Source of the DNA: Chitinibacter sp. FCG-7
GTDB taxonomy: Bacteria > Pseudomonadota > Gammaproteobacteria > Burkholderiales > Chitinibacteraceae
Direction: 5' to 3'
Length of the DNA stretch: 64,000 bases
Assembly: GCF_040047665.1 (NCBI RefSeq)
Contig: NZ_CP157355.1
Location: forward strand, 1,550,001-1,614,000
Within the stretch, counting starts at the first letter, position 1. Every line of letters starts with the position of its first letter. A program made the translations under genes and the position numbers. Below, piece by piece: positions 7,685-15,659 of the stretch. Under the pieces are notes generated by a model that was not told the origin of the DNA, ran no database searches, and saw only the letters and a list, made by a program, of their open reading frames with translations.

Positions 7685-8338
7685 ATGATGTTGAAACACT
7701 GGATTAAAACTATTGTTGTAAGTGCCACCCTGCTCGCGGCTGCGGGCGCGCAAGCCTTTACCGAAGGCAAAGAATACAAGGCGCTGGCCAAGCCACAGCC
7801 TGTGGCTGTCGCAGGCAAGCAGGAAGTGATCGAATTTTTCTGGTACGGCTGCCCGCACTGCTTCGCGGTTGAACCAGTCGTTGAAGCCTGGGAAGCCAAG
7901 CTACCAAAGAACGTGAATTTCCGCCGTGTGCATGTGATGTGGGATGGCCGCAATGATATGGAAGGCCACGCCCGGATTTTCCTGGCACTGGAAGGCATGG
8001 GGCTGACCAAAAAACACCAGATGGCGGTATTCAAAGCCATTCAGCAAGACCGCATCGAGCTGCGTAAAGAAGACGTGCTGTTCGACTGGGTGAAAAAGCA
8101 AGGGCTGGATCTGGCCAAATTCAAAACCAACTACAATGGCTTTTCCACAAAAATGCAGTTGAACAAGCTATCGGAAATGACGCGCAATTACGCGGTTGAT
8201 GGTGTACCGATGTTTATCGTCAATGGCAAATGGGTAACCAGCCCGTCGATGGTGGGCCGTGAAGATGGCACCATTACCAAGGTGATTGACAGCTTGCTGA
8301 GCAAAAGCGCTGGCGCGAAAAATAAGCAGAGCAAATAG
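7685..8338 (+). CDS. dsbA: Thiol:disulfide interchange protein DsbA
   Basis: The precursor of 217 residues has a signal peptide ending AQA-FTEG, then a thioredoxin fold with the active site CPHC (IEFFWYGCPHCFAVEP, around residue 56) and the cis-Pro loop GVPMFIVNG near 175. DsbA introduces disulfide bonds into secreted proteins and is re-oxidised by DsbB. Two adjacent ATGs (7685 and 7688) are possible; the second gives better spacing from GGAG. A terminator follows. The secreted proteins in this window with Cys pairs, such as the chitin-binding protease, are plausible clients. Confidence 0.93.
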   Translation: MMLKHWIKTIVVSATLLAAAGAQAFTEGKEYKALAKPQPVAVAGKQEVIEFFWYGCPHCFAVEPVVEAWEAKLPKNVNFRRVHVMWDGRNDMEGHARIFLALEGMGLTKKHQMAVFKAIQQDRIELRKEDVLFDWVKKQGLDLAKFKTNYNGFSTKMQLNKLSEMTRNYAVDGVPMFIVNGKWVTSPSMVGREDGTITKVIDSLLSKSAGAKNKQSK

Positions 8339-8348
8339 CCTGCACACC

Positions 8349-8376
8349 AAAGCCACCGCGAGCGGTGGCTTTTTTT
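8349..8376 (+). terminator. Intrinsic terminator after dsbA
   Basis: AGCCACCG and CGGTGGCT pair around a CGAG loop and are followed by seven T residues, 12 bases after the dsbA stop. Confidence 0.9.
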
Positions 8377-8394
8377 GCGCCTTTAACCCTCGAC

Positions 8395-9183
8395 TCACAC
8401 TTCGCGGTAAAGCTTTTTATCGGCTGATTTCATTTTTTCGTATTCGCTGCGCAAAATACAAACCAGCTCGTTTTCGCCAATGCCACGCACCGAGATTTCG
8501 CGGGTGATGATGTGGTCAGTGAAAAAACTGGTGGTTCTGTCGTCTTCCAGATCAAACCCCCGCCGATTGAAAGCAAAACCGATTCCGGGCAACTTTTGCA
8601 GGCGAGCCGCCATATTGACGCAAGAGCCCACATAGTCGTTGCCCTCGCCCACTGAATACACAGTCCCACGTGCCACGCCGCAGCGCAGGCGGCTTGGCGG
8701 CTCTGCCACGCGGGATTTCAGCGTGGGCAGAAACTCATGTTGATACTTCTTGCAGATACTCCAGGTGCTAGCAATCACATTGCGCATCGCAGCCTGCGAT
8801 AGCCCCTTGCTGGACCAGATCACCAGCAAGCCATCGCCCATGAATTTGGTGAAAAACGGCAAGGGACACCAGAGCGCGACGCCTTCGTCCTCGTCTTTCT
8901 GCTTCATTTCATTGCGCAGCTCGGCCATCAGCCAGCTTAGAAACGGGTGCAAAAAGCTGGGCACCGACAAATGCGGGTCAATCTGATTGCAAAACTGGGT
9001 AAAGCCTTCCAGATCAAACACTGCAGCAATCGCATCGACGGCTTTGGATTCGCGCGTCAGATCACCCAGCCCCAGCATCGACGCATTAAAGCGGTCAAAG
9101 GTTTGGTGACGGAGCAATTTGCGACGCTGCCCGTCAATCTCGACCCGGACATAATCGGTACTACGCGGCTTGAAAGTGGGCAT
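8395..9183 (-). CDS. Class III nucleotidyl cyclase-domain protein
   Basis: The 262-residue protein contains one adenylate/guanylate cyclase homology domain (about residues 45-225). Visible motifs are FDLEGFTQF with the first metal Asp, KFMGDGLLVIW with the second metal Asp, and YVGSCVNMAARLQ with the Asn and Arg of the transition-state site. Catalytic residues therefore appear intact, unlike many degenerate homologues. No membrane segment or sensor domain is seen, so it is probably cytosolic. It is transcribed towards the dsbA terminator, alone. Production of cAMP or cGMP is possible but unproven; substrate choice cannot be decided by eye. Confidence 0.75.
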   Translation of the reverse strand: MPTFKPRSTDYVRVEIDGQRRKLLRHQTFDRFNASMLGLGDLTRESKAVDAIAAVFDLEGFTQFCNQIDPHLSVPSFLHPFLSWLMAELRNEMKQKDEDEGVALWCPLPFFTKFMGDGLLVIWSSKGLSQAAMRNVIASTWSICKKYQHEFLPTLKSRVAEPPSRLRCGVARGTVYSVGEGNDYVGSCVNMAARLQKLPGIGFAFNRRGFDLEDDRTTSFFTDHIITREISVRGIGENELVCILRSEYEKMKSADKKLYREV

Positions 9184-9389
9184 GATTGCGCTGCAAGTGG
9201 TCTTGGGATGATTAAGATACTAATGCCAGCCAAGGATAATAATGCCAATAGGGGTAATCGCGAAAGCTTTACCTTACAACTGCGCACGCACCACGCCGCG
9301 CCGATGGCTACGGGCAAAATACAGCTAGTGGTATATCCATCAAGGCTAATCTTAGCAAGCGCTCTGTGGATATACCCCTGTTAAATACA
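9184..9389. other. Intergenic gap with hairpin repeat
   Basis: There is no gene. It holds copy 1 of the GGGTAT-type hairpin family (9330-9376) and the upstream region of the cyclase gene. Confidence 0.6.
9330..9376. repeat. GGGTAT-type hairpin repeat, copy 1
   Basis: Arms GGTATATCCA (9330-9339) and TGGATATACC (9367-9376) are perfect complements; an inner GCTAA-TC-TTAGC hairpin sits between them. The left half resembles the stretch at 34559-34590. It lies 13 bases after the stop of the minus-strand gene at 9390. Confidence 0.7.
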
Positions 9390-9617
9390 TCAATGCCAGA
9401 TCAGGTCTTCGTCGATCGGCACCAGATCGCTCAGGTACTCGTCGGTTTTCTCACCTTTGGGCCAGCAGACGCGGGCGCGATTGCCTTCTACTTTCAAAAC
9501 ACGGCCATCGAAACGTTCGCCGCCAAAATGATCGATCCGGTTCACACGGGCATTCACCGGAACATGAACCGCATTGCCCGACCAGCGTTCAATCAGTGAT
9601 GAAATCAACATTAACAT
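9390..9617 (-). CDS. Small conserved protein, SH3-like beta barrel
   Basis: This 75-residue protein starts with a short helix (MLMLISSLIERWSG) followed by strands with the pattern HVPVNARVNRI, FDGRVLKVEGNRARVCWP, DEYLSDLVPI. That alternation suggests a Tudor/SH3-like fold often seen in small nucleic-acid or ribosome-associated proteins. AAGGAG lies 7 bases before the ATG. It is monocistronic. I do not recognise a named family. Confidence 0.65.
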   Translation of the reverse strand: MLMLISSLIERWSGNAVHVPVNARVNRIDHFGGERFDGRVLKVEGNRARVCWPKGEKTDEYLSDLVPIDEDLIWH

Positions 9618-9767
9618 GATTCACTCCTTGGTAATTGTGTAGTTGTTATCGCTATTTTATGCGCAATTACTACGTAGTTCAATTACATTTTGTGTGAATA
9701 ATGTACATGTCGTATGCCGCCAGCATCAGCTTAAAGTGGTGGGCTGGCCAGCTACGTTCAGCAGACC

Positions 9768-9983
9768 TTAACGGCGCATTTTGGCGTCCAGCTCTTCCAC
9801 CTTGGCGCGCGCCCATGGCGTGCGGCGCAGAAATTTCAGGCTGGATTTGATTGAAGGCTCATTGAAAAAGCATTGCAGCGGAATCTGTTTGTGCAGGCCT
9901 TTCCAGCCAAAATGCTCGACCAGATCGGTGAGCATTTGCTCCAGCGTTACGCCATGCTGGGGGTTGTTTTTCTGTTGCGTCAT
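9768..9983 (-). CDS. VF530-family DNA-binding protein
   Basis: The 71-residue protein matches the VF530 family almost throughout: GVTLEQMLTDLVEHFGWKGL, then PSIKSSLKFLRRTPWARAKVE. The family has a compact helical fold related to the DNA-binding domain of SAP-like or RecA-inhibitor-like proteins, and its cellular role is not established. The start is set at 9983 because AAGGAG precedes it with a 9-base gap; the upstream extension lacks a site. It stands alone between the small SH3-like gene and the heme locus. Confidence 0.85.
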   Translation of the reverse strand: MTQQKNNPQHGVTLEQMLTDLVEHFGWKGLHKQIPLQCFFNEPSIKSSLKFLRRTPWARAKVEELDAKMRR

Positions 9984-10114
9984 ACTGCGGTCTCCTTGCC
10001 GGGGCTGGCTTTGCAGCAAGCCAGCCCGATTGATTCCGGCAGTATAAGACCTAAGCGTCGATAGAGGTTAGGCAGCGTTAAGGGCTGCCTATGCTTGCAG
10101 GTGCCAATCTCTAC

Positions 10115-10897
10115 TTAGCGCATTGCGCACACATCGCCGCGTTGCACGGCCTTGACCAGCACACTGCTGTCATACATACCCTGCGCCGGGGCGGCTTCAA
10201 GGTAAGCGGTGCTGTGAAGCGGGGCGCTCTTTAGCCATTGCGGCACGCCCAGATCGCGGCGGACGTGGCCGTTACCGGCGATCAGCACAACATCGCGACC
10301 AGTGCTTTTCATCGATTCGAGCATCACTTCGGCCATCACCACATCGCGGGCAATCTGCGCGCGCGCCATGCCGGGCAGCAGACTTTCCGGCAACTGATTG
10401 CAATGCCCGCTGCGCACCGCTTCAATCTGCCCAGCCAGCAGTGCTGCGGGGATGTGCTCCAGCTGATAGCGCTCAATCAGCTCAGGTTTAAGCGCGGCGG
10501 CAAAGCCGGTTTTCACAATTTTGCTCGCATCGGCGCGCGACAAATTGGCCGCCAACAGCGGCAACTGGTATTGCTGCGCCAGCGCCAGCAGCGGCGCGTA
10601 ATACGACCATTCCCAGCGCTTGCTGCCTTGCGCGGCGTCGATGATGCAGCGGGTATCGCTGCCGCAGCGGCTTTGCGCAGCGCTCAGCTGCGGCTGAAAT
10701 TCGTAGTCAAATTGCTCCAGCGCAATGGCTGGCCGCCAGCCAGCCGCTACTTTGGCGCGCAAATCGGCAACGCGCTGCTGATGGCCTTCAGCGTTGTCGT
10801 GCACTTCGCCCAGCAATACATAGCGTGGCTGCTGGGTCACGCTGGCGCAACCCGATAAAAGCACAAGGCCAGCTAGGCTGCAGATCAGTAGTTTCAT
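10115..10897 (-). CDS. ChaN-family iron/heme-associated lipoprotein
   Basis: The 260-residue precursor has a lipoprotein signal, MKLLICSLAGLVLLSGCAS, with lipobox LSGC. The body shows ChaN/Haem_bd_a features: YVLLGEVHDNAEGHQQR near the N-terminus, ALEQFDYE, and LIAGNGHVRRDLGVP near residue 215, where the conserved His of the family lies. ChaN-type lipoproteins bind heme in structural work on Campylobacter. The gene follows hmuV and the VOC gene on the same strand, so it likely belongs to the heme-uptake transcript. AGGAAA precedes the start. Confidence 0.82.
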   Translation of the reverse strand: MKLLICSLAGLVLLSGCASVTQQPRYVLLGEVHDNAEGHQQRVADLRAKVAAGWRPAIALEQFDYEFQPQLSAAQSRCGSDTRCIIDAAQGSKRWEWSYYAPLLALAQQYQLPLLAANLSRADASKIVKTGFAAALKPELIERYQLEHIPAALLAGQIEAVRSGHCNQLPESLLPGMARAQIARDVVMAEVMLESMKSTGRDVVLIAGNGHVRRDLGVPQWLKSAPLHSTAYLEAAPAQGMYDSSVLVKAVQRGDVCAMR

Positions 10898-10944
10898 GGT
10901 GTTTCCTGCAATAAAAATAAATTCTGCCCCACTCAATTCCGGCC

Positions 10945-11322
10945 TTAATGTGCAGGCCAGCGCTCACCGCGCAGATTTTCGGCGATCCGCCATAACACGC
11001 CGCTGGGGTCGATCAGCACAAAATCACGCTGCCCCCACGGCTGATCTTGCGGTGGCACCAGCCGTACGCCGTACTGCATGGCCAGCGCTTGCGCCCTTTC
11101 CCACCACGGCGCAATGTGCTCGACCAGCAAATGCTGCATGCTGTTGCTGGCCCAGTCGGCAACGTAATAGTTTTGCAGAAAGAAGGCGCAGTCGCCGTGC
11201 TGCAAGCGCGCCAGCTCGTCGCTGCGAAAAACCAGCTCAAAACCCAGCGCCTGATAAAACTGCAAACACAGTTCGTAATCTTGCGCGGGGATAAACGTAC
11301 ACAGTTCCAGACTTTTCATCAT
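10945..11322 (-). CDS. VOC (glyoxalase/bleomycin-resistance fold) protein
   Basis: This 125-residue protein has the paired beta-alpha-beta-beta-beta pattern of the vicinal oxygen chelate fold: LCTFIPAQDYELCLQFYQAL at the start and DFVLIDPSGVLWRI at the end. Its ATG directly abuts the hmuV stop (TGAATGATG), so it is translationally coupled to the heme ATPase gene. Metal ligands typical of glyoxalase I are not obvious. The substrate is unknown; the position suggests a link with heme or iron metabolism, or stress that accompanies it. Confidence 0.75.
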   Translation of the reverse strand: MMKSLELCTFIPAQDYELCLQFYQALGFELVFRSDELARLQHGDCAFFLQNYYVADWASNSMQHLLVEHIAPWWERAQALAMQYGVRLVPPQDQPWGQRDFVLIDPSGVLWRIAENLRGERWPAH

Positions 11323-12135
11323 TCAAGCAAACAGCACCAATGGCCGCTCCGGGTGTTGGGGGTGGACAATCACCTGACTATCCAGCTGATAAGTTTGCCG
11401 CAAATAGCCGCTTTGCAATACCTCGGCAGGTATGCCCTGCGCAATCAACTGCCCTGCGGCCAGCAGCACGATACGGGTGCAATAGGTAGCGGCCAGATTG
11501 ACATCATGCAAGACCACGGCCACGCCCAGCTGCTCCTGTTTCGCCAGCATGGCCGCTGCGCCCAGCAAGCTGTGCTGATGGCGCGGATCGAGGCTGGCCG
11601 TGGGTTCGTCGAGCAATAAATACCGCGCTTCACCGGGATTTCGCGCGATCAGCGCCTGCACCAGTACACGGGCAAATTGCACGCGCTGCTGCTCGCCGCC
11701 GGATAATTCGGGGTAGCGGCGCTCGGCCAGATGCGCCACCTCGGCGCGTTGCAGCGCAGCCTTGATGGCGCTGGCCACGTCGCGTTCCGCTAACTCGGGA
11801 AAAGGATAAGCGCCCATCGCAACGACTTCGCGCACTGCCAGATTAAACGCCAGAGCGGCTTGCTGCGGCAGCACGGTGCGGCGACGAGCCAGCGCGCCGA
11901 CCTTCATGCTGCTAATCGGCACGCCATCGAGCAGCACCTGACCCGCATCCGCTGGCAGCTCGCCAGAGAGCAAATTAAGCAGCGTTGATTTACCCGCGCC
12001 ATTCGCGCCCAGAATACCCAGCACTTCGCCCGGATACAGCTGACAGCTGATGCGATCCAGAATCAGCTTATTGCGTCGGCTCAGGCTCACGCTGTCGAGC
12101 GCCAAGCCATGCCTTGTGTGATCATTGGTATTCAT
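11323..12135 (-). CDS. hmuV: Hemin ABC transporter ATP-binding protein HmuV
   Basis: The 270-residue ATPase carries Walker A GANGAGKST (near residue 44), the Q-loop at LPQQAAL, signature LSGGEQQRVQFAR, Walker B YLLLDEPTASLD, and the switch His in VVLHDVNLAA. The family powers heme import through the HmuU permease. The start at 12135 overlaps the hmuU stop by ATGA; the longer frame to 12264 is only a shadow of hmuU. Gene order hmuT-hmuU-hmuV supports the specific name. Confidence 0.93.
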   Translation of the reverse strand: MNTNDHTRHGLALDSVSLSRRNKLILDRISCQLYPGEVLGILGANGAGKSTLLNLLSGELPADAGQVLLDGVPISSMKVGALARRRTVLPQQAALAFNLAVREVVAMGAYPFPELAERDVASAIKAALQRAEVAHLAERRYPELSGGEQQRVQFARVLVQALIARNPGEARYLLLDEPTASLDPRHQHSLLGAAAMLAKQEQLGVAVVLHDVNLAATYCTRIVLLAAGQLIAQGIPAEVLQSGYLRQTYQLDSQVIVHPQHPERPLVLFA

Positions 12136-13169
12136 ACCGGCCGCCCTTTCAGTAGCAAGTACAGAAAAAACGGCCCGCCAATCAGGCTGGTTACAATGCC
12201 AATCGGCAGCTCGGCGGGCATCACCACGATGCGAGCCAGCCAATCGGCCGCCAGCAATGCGCAAGCGCCGCCGAGGATGGCTGCGGGCAGCAGGCTGCGA
12301 TGATCAGCGCCCAGCACCATACGCACCAGATGCGGCACCACCAGACCAATAAAGCCAATCCCTCCCGTCGCCGCCACCAGTGGCCCCACCAGCAGCGCCA
12401 TCAGCACAATCAGCTGGCGGCGCAGCGCCTTGATCGGAAAACCCAGATGCAGCGCTTCGCGCTCACCCAGCAGCAAGGCATTGAGCCCACGCCAGTAACG
12501 CAGGGCCAGCAGCGACAAACCCAGCAACCACGGCGCAAGCCACGCCAGCAGCGACCAGCGCGCGCCGGCGAGCGAGCCCATATTCCAGAAAGTCAGCGTA
12601 CGCAATTGCGTATCGTCGGCCAGATAAGTAAACAGCCCGATCAGGCTAAAACAGATCGCATTGATTGCCACACCGGCCAGCAGCAAACCGGCCACACCGG
12701 GATAACGGCGACCCAGGTGATACGCACACACCGTCGTAATCAGGCTGCCGATAAACGCCGCCGGGGCGAGCAGTAAAAAGCTGCCACCACCCAGCACAAT
12801 CACCCCCACCGCGCCCAGCGCACCGCCGGACACCATGCCCACCAGCGCAGGCTCGGCCAGCGGATTGCGAAACAGCGCCTGCGCCAGCACACCAGTCAGC
12901 GCCAGCACACCGCCAGCCAGAATGGCAAACAGCGCACGGGGCAAACGCACCTCAAGCAACACCGACTGCCACAATTGCATTTCCAGATTGTCAGCAGGTA
13001 TCTCGCCAAAGACCAATTGTGGCATTGCCTGCAGAGGAATACCCACAGCACCTTGACTCAGCGACAAGAGCAGCAAAACCAGCAGCACCAGCGCAAGCAC
13101 CAGCACGGCGCGCAGCGGCGTGAGCAGGCGCAAGCCGGGCGAAGCCAGCGTCAGCGTAGCGCCACTCAT
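12132..13169 (-). CDS. hmuU: Hemin ABC transporter permease HmuU (FecCD family)
   Basis: The 345-residue protein has about ten hydrophobic helices and the FecCD hallmarks: PRALFAILAGGVLALTGVLA, NPLAEPALVGMVSGGALGAV, and GGIGFIGLVVPHLVRMVLG near residue 270. The family forms the dimeric inner-membrane channel for heme, siderophores or B12. It overlaps hmuT by ATGA at the start and hmuV by ATGA at the end. Heme is the likely substrate given the hmuT and hmuS neighbours. Confidence 0.93.
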   Translation of the reverse strand: MSGATLTLASPGLRLLTPLRAVLVLALVLLVLLLLSLSQGAVGIPLQAMPQLVFGEIPADNLEMQLWQSVLLEVRLPRALFAILAGGVLALTGVLAQALFRNPLAEPALVGMVSGGALGAVGVIVLGGGSFLLLAPAAFIGSLITTVCAYHLGRRYPGVAGLLLAGVAINAICFSLIGLFTYLADDTQLRTLTFWNMGSLAGARWSLLAWLAPWLLGLSLLALRYWRGLNALLLGEREALHLGFPIKALRRQLIVLMALLVGPLVAATGGIGFIGLVVPHLVRMVLGADHRSLLPAAILGGACALLAADWLARIVVMPAELPIGIVTSLIGGPFFLYLLLKGRPV

Positions 13170-14017
13170 TGCCCACGCCCCAACTGGCTGACCCGCGCTG
13201 GACGCGGCGCGCGCTGCAGCTGGGCAATCGCCTCCGGCAGGCGCGGGCCAAAGCCGAGCAGCAGCAAATCATCCAGCACCAGCACCTTGCCCTGACGCAC
13301 TGCTGGCGTGGTGGCTACGCCCGGCAAGGCCAGCACTTTCTCCATTCCGCCCAGCGCAGCCACCGACATGGTGGTGGTGATCAGATACTGCGGCTTGAGC
13401 AGCGCAATGCCCTCCAGCGACAAGGGTTTGTAGCCTTTTTGCCCAGCCAGCACATTATGAAAGCCCGCCAGCCGCACCGTGGCATCGGCCGCCGTCTCGC
13501 GCCCCGCGCCTTCGGGCGCGCCGCCACGGCTAAACAGCACCAGCGCATTCGGGCGCGCTGCTGCGGGCTTGTTGGCCAGCAGTTTCAACTGTGCGCGCAA
13601 TTGCGCCACCTTGGCGCGACCATCATCGCGCAGCTGCAAAGCCCCCGCCACGCCGTAGATTCTTTGCTCCAGCGCATCCAGCGTTGCCGCGCTCGACAGT
13701 ACCACCACGCGCTTGCCCAGGCTGCGCAGCTGCGCAATTGCTTCGGGCGGCCCGGCCTGATCGCTGGCCAGAATCAGATCAGGCTTGAGCGAGAGCACGC
13801 CTTCAACCGAAAAGCTACGGTAGTAACCCACTTTCGGAATACTGGCCGTCGCTGCCGGATAAACGCTGGACTGATCAACGCCAACCAGACGGCTTTGCGC
13901 GTCAAAGGCATACACAATCTCGGTCAAAGCACCGCCAAGCACGACAACGCGCTGCGGCGCAGCCGCATTGGCCCAGTGCGATAGCAGCATAAAGACTGCG
14001 GTTAACAATATTCTCAC
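13166..14017 (-). CDS. hmuT: Hemin-binding periplasmic protein HmuT
   Basis: The 283-residue precursor starts at GTG (14017) with a signal peptide ending NAA-APQ. It shows the heme-type substrate-binding pattern: VVVLGGALTEIVYAF, VGYYRSFSVEGVLSLKPDL with the Tyr pair used for heme ligation in this family, and ILASDQAGPP. It delivers heme from the outer-membrane receptor to HmuUV. GGAA precedes the start; the stop overlaps hmuU. Confidence 0.92.
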   Translation of the reverse strand: MRILLTAVFMLLSHWANAAAPQRVVVLGGALTEIVYAFDAQSRLVGVDQSSVYPAATASIPKVGYYRSFSVEGVLSLKPDLILASDQAGPPEAIAQLRSLGKRVVVLSSAATLDALEQRIYGVAGALQLRDDGRAKVAQLRAQLKLLANKPAAARPNALVLFSRGGAPEGAGRETAADATVRLAGFHNVLAGQKGYKPLSLEGIALLKPQYLITTTMSVAALGGMEKVLALPGVATTPAVRQGKVLVLDDLLLLGFGPRLPEAIAQLQRAPRPARVSQLGRGQ

Positions 14018-14090
14018 GGTAGTTCCACGGTGAAATAAATGAGAAGGGAATATTCGGTGCGCAAGCTTGCAGCTTGCACACCCTACGCTT

Positions 14091-15161
14091 TTATTCGGCC
14101 TGCAGCGCCGGGCACACGCTGGCCAGCGGCGTGGTGCATAGGCTTTCCATCAAGGCGCGCCAGGCTTTGTCTTCCGGAATGCCCGGTTTGCGCACGCCAA
14201 AGAATTGCACGATCAGCTCGTCATTGGCCGCGTACAGCTCCAGCGAGGTCACCCAGCCATCGCTGGTCGGCTTATTGACAACCCAGCTGCTGGCCACGGC
14301 GGCGGTATCCAGGTGCAGGTTGAAATCGGCGTCGAGCACATTGAACCAAGGGCCGGTGCGCAGCAGCTTGCTGACCGTGCCTGAATGAATCTGCACCACG
14401 CCACGGCTGCTGACAAAGCACATGATGGGCAGTTGCTGTTCGGCGGCGGCGTTCAACATGGTTTCAACCGCATCGGCGGCAACCACTTGCGCCAGATCGC
14501 TACCGGCGGCTTCGAGTGCGCCCAAGCGTTGTACATTCGCACGGCGCAACAGCGGGAAAAAGCCATGCGTGTCAGTCAAGGCCAGCCACGCTTCGCGCAG
14601 CGCTTGCGGATCGGCAGCGTGGCGCGCTGCGGTGTCGGCCGGATAAGACTCGAGCGCCAGCGGTGCAATCTCGTCCGCCTGATACTGCGCCAGGTATTGC
14701 TCCCAATAGCTTGTATTACTTGACTCAGTGAGATATACCTTATGAACTGCTACGCCGTCGGCGGCGAAAAACTGAATACTGCGACGCTCGCCCTCGATCA
14801 CGGCAAAGGCGCTGCGCCAGTAATTAAAAAACAGCCGCAAGTCGATGTCTTTGCCCAAAACCAGCCCGATGGCTTTTTCGGCTTCGACTTCTTCGTACTC
14901 GCCGTGGCGCTCATGCACGCAAAAATCATTGCGCGTCAGCACCATTACGCGGCCAAAGCCTGGCAGGGCGCGGAATAATTCCTGCGGCGTCCCCGTCAGC
15001 TGCACGCTGCTCACGCCACACTGCGCAGCAACCAGCTCGGCCTCGCTCACCTGCAGGCGGCGCGCCACTTCGCGGGCGCGCAGTTTGGGAGATTCAGCAC
15101 ATAAAGCCTGATAAGCCGCGTGCAGATGCTGGCGCTGCTCGGCATGATTGATTGCGTTCAT
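14091..15161 (-). CDS. hmuS: Hemin-degrading/heme-handling factor HmuS (HemS/ChuS)
   Basis: The 356-residue protein consists of two related halves, as in HemS/ChuS: LFRALPGFGRVMVLTRNDF and LRLFFNYWRSAFAV in the first, and MLNAAAEQQLPIMCFVSSRG, VQIHSGTVSKL, NLHLDTAAV in the second. The His of VQIHSG corresponds to the heme-binding region of the C-terminal half. Family members bind cytosolic heme, and some cleave it. AAGGA lies 7 bases before the ATG. It sits 73 bases before hmuT, so it is in the heme operon. Confidence 0.92.
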   Translation of the reverse strand: MNAINHAEQRQHLHAAYQALCAESPKLRAREVARRLQVSEAELVAAQCGVSSVQLTGTPQELFRALPGFGRVMVLTRNDFCVHERHGEYEEVEAEKAIGLVLGKDIDLRLFFNYWRSAFAVIEGERRSIQFFAADGVAVHKVYLTESSNTSYWEQYLAQYQADEIAPLALESYPADTAARHAADPQALREAWLALTDTHGFFPLLRRANVQRLGALEAAGSDLAQVVAADAVETMLNAAAEQQLPIMCFVSSRGVVQIHSGTVSKLLRTGPWFNVLDADFNLHLDTAAVASSWVVNKPTSDGWVTSLELYAANDELIVQFFGVRKPGIPEDKAWRALMESLCTTPLASVCPALQAE

Positions 15162-15659
15162 GGTTTGTCCTTGCTTGGTGTTGCAACAGCCTGCGATATC
15201 GCACAGGCTGTTGTTGATGAAAAAGTGCCGCGGCTTGTCGGCATAAGTATTTGCACAAGTTTTCGTATTTGTGCCCCCTCATCGAAGGCAATTCGAAGGC
15301 AATGCTCTCTATTTGTGTTGATCGTTTTTAGCGCCTTCGGCGCGATGTTTTACAGTCGCAATCCGCGACGGGGACTTACTTTCTTTGGGATGTTATGTAA
15401 CTCCGTTCCCAAAGAAAGTAAGCAAAGAAAGGCGCCCCCCGCCTGCGGCCCTCCGGGCTTCCCTCGGTCGGTCGCGAGCCAAACGGTAAAGCTGTTTGTC
15501 TCGCTCCACTCCCTCGGCGATGGGCGACAGGGGATTTCAAGCCCTAGACCCACCTGCAAGGCTCGGATCAACATCTATTAAAAACAGCACCCCATCGAAA
15601 GGGAGAACGACAAAGATTGATTGATTAAGCATGCCCAACACGTATTGAGCCCATCGCTC
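15162..15659. other. Non-coding gap inside the heme locus, holding a repeat
   Basis: This 498-base gap separates the receptor gene from hmuS, which are normally close. No real gene is seen. A plus-strand frame spans it but matches a known type of GC-rich intergenic repeat rather than protein. The core is the inverted repeat at 15375-15422, followed by an AAGCAAAGAAAGGCG stretch and a GC-rich tail. Confidence 0.65.
15375..15422. repeat. 16-bp perfect inverted repeat in a dispersed element
   Basis: Arms CTTACTTTCTTTGGGA (15375-15390) and its complement (15407-15422) flank a 16-base loop. From memory, closely similar stretches (ACTTACTTTCTTT ... AAAGAAAGTAAG) recur between genes in many beta- and gammaproteobacteria. 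It may be a small non-autonomous repeat inserted in the heme operon. Confidence 0.75.

Noticed and set aside
15120..15581. Plus-strand frame of 153 codons between hmuS and the heme receptor
   Set aside because: It overlaps the hmuS start region and the inverted repeat; the peptide is the translation of a dispersed repeat, not a protein family.
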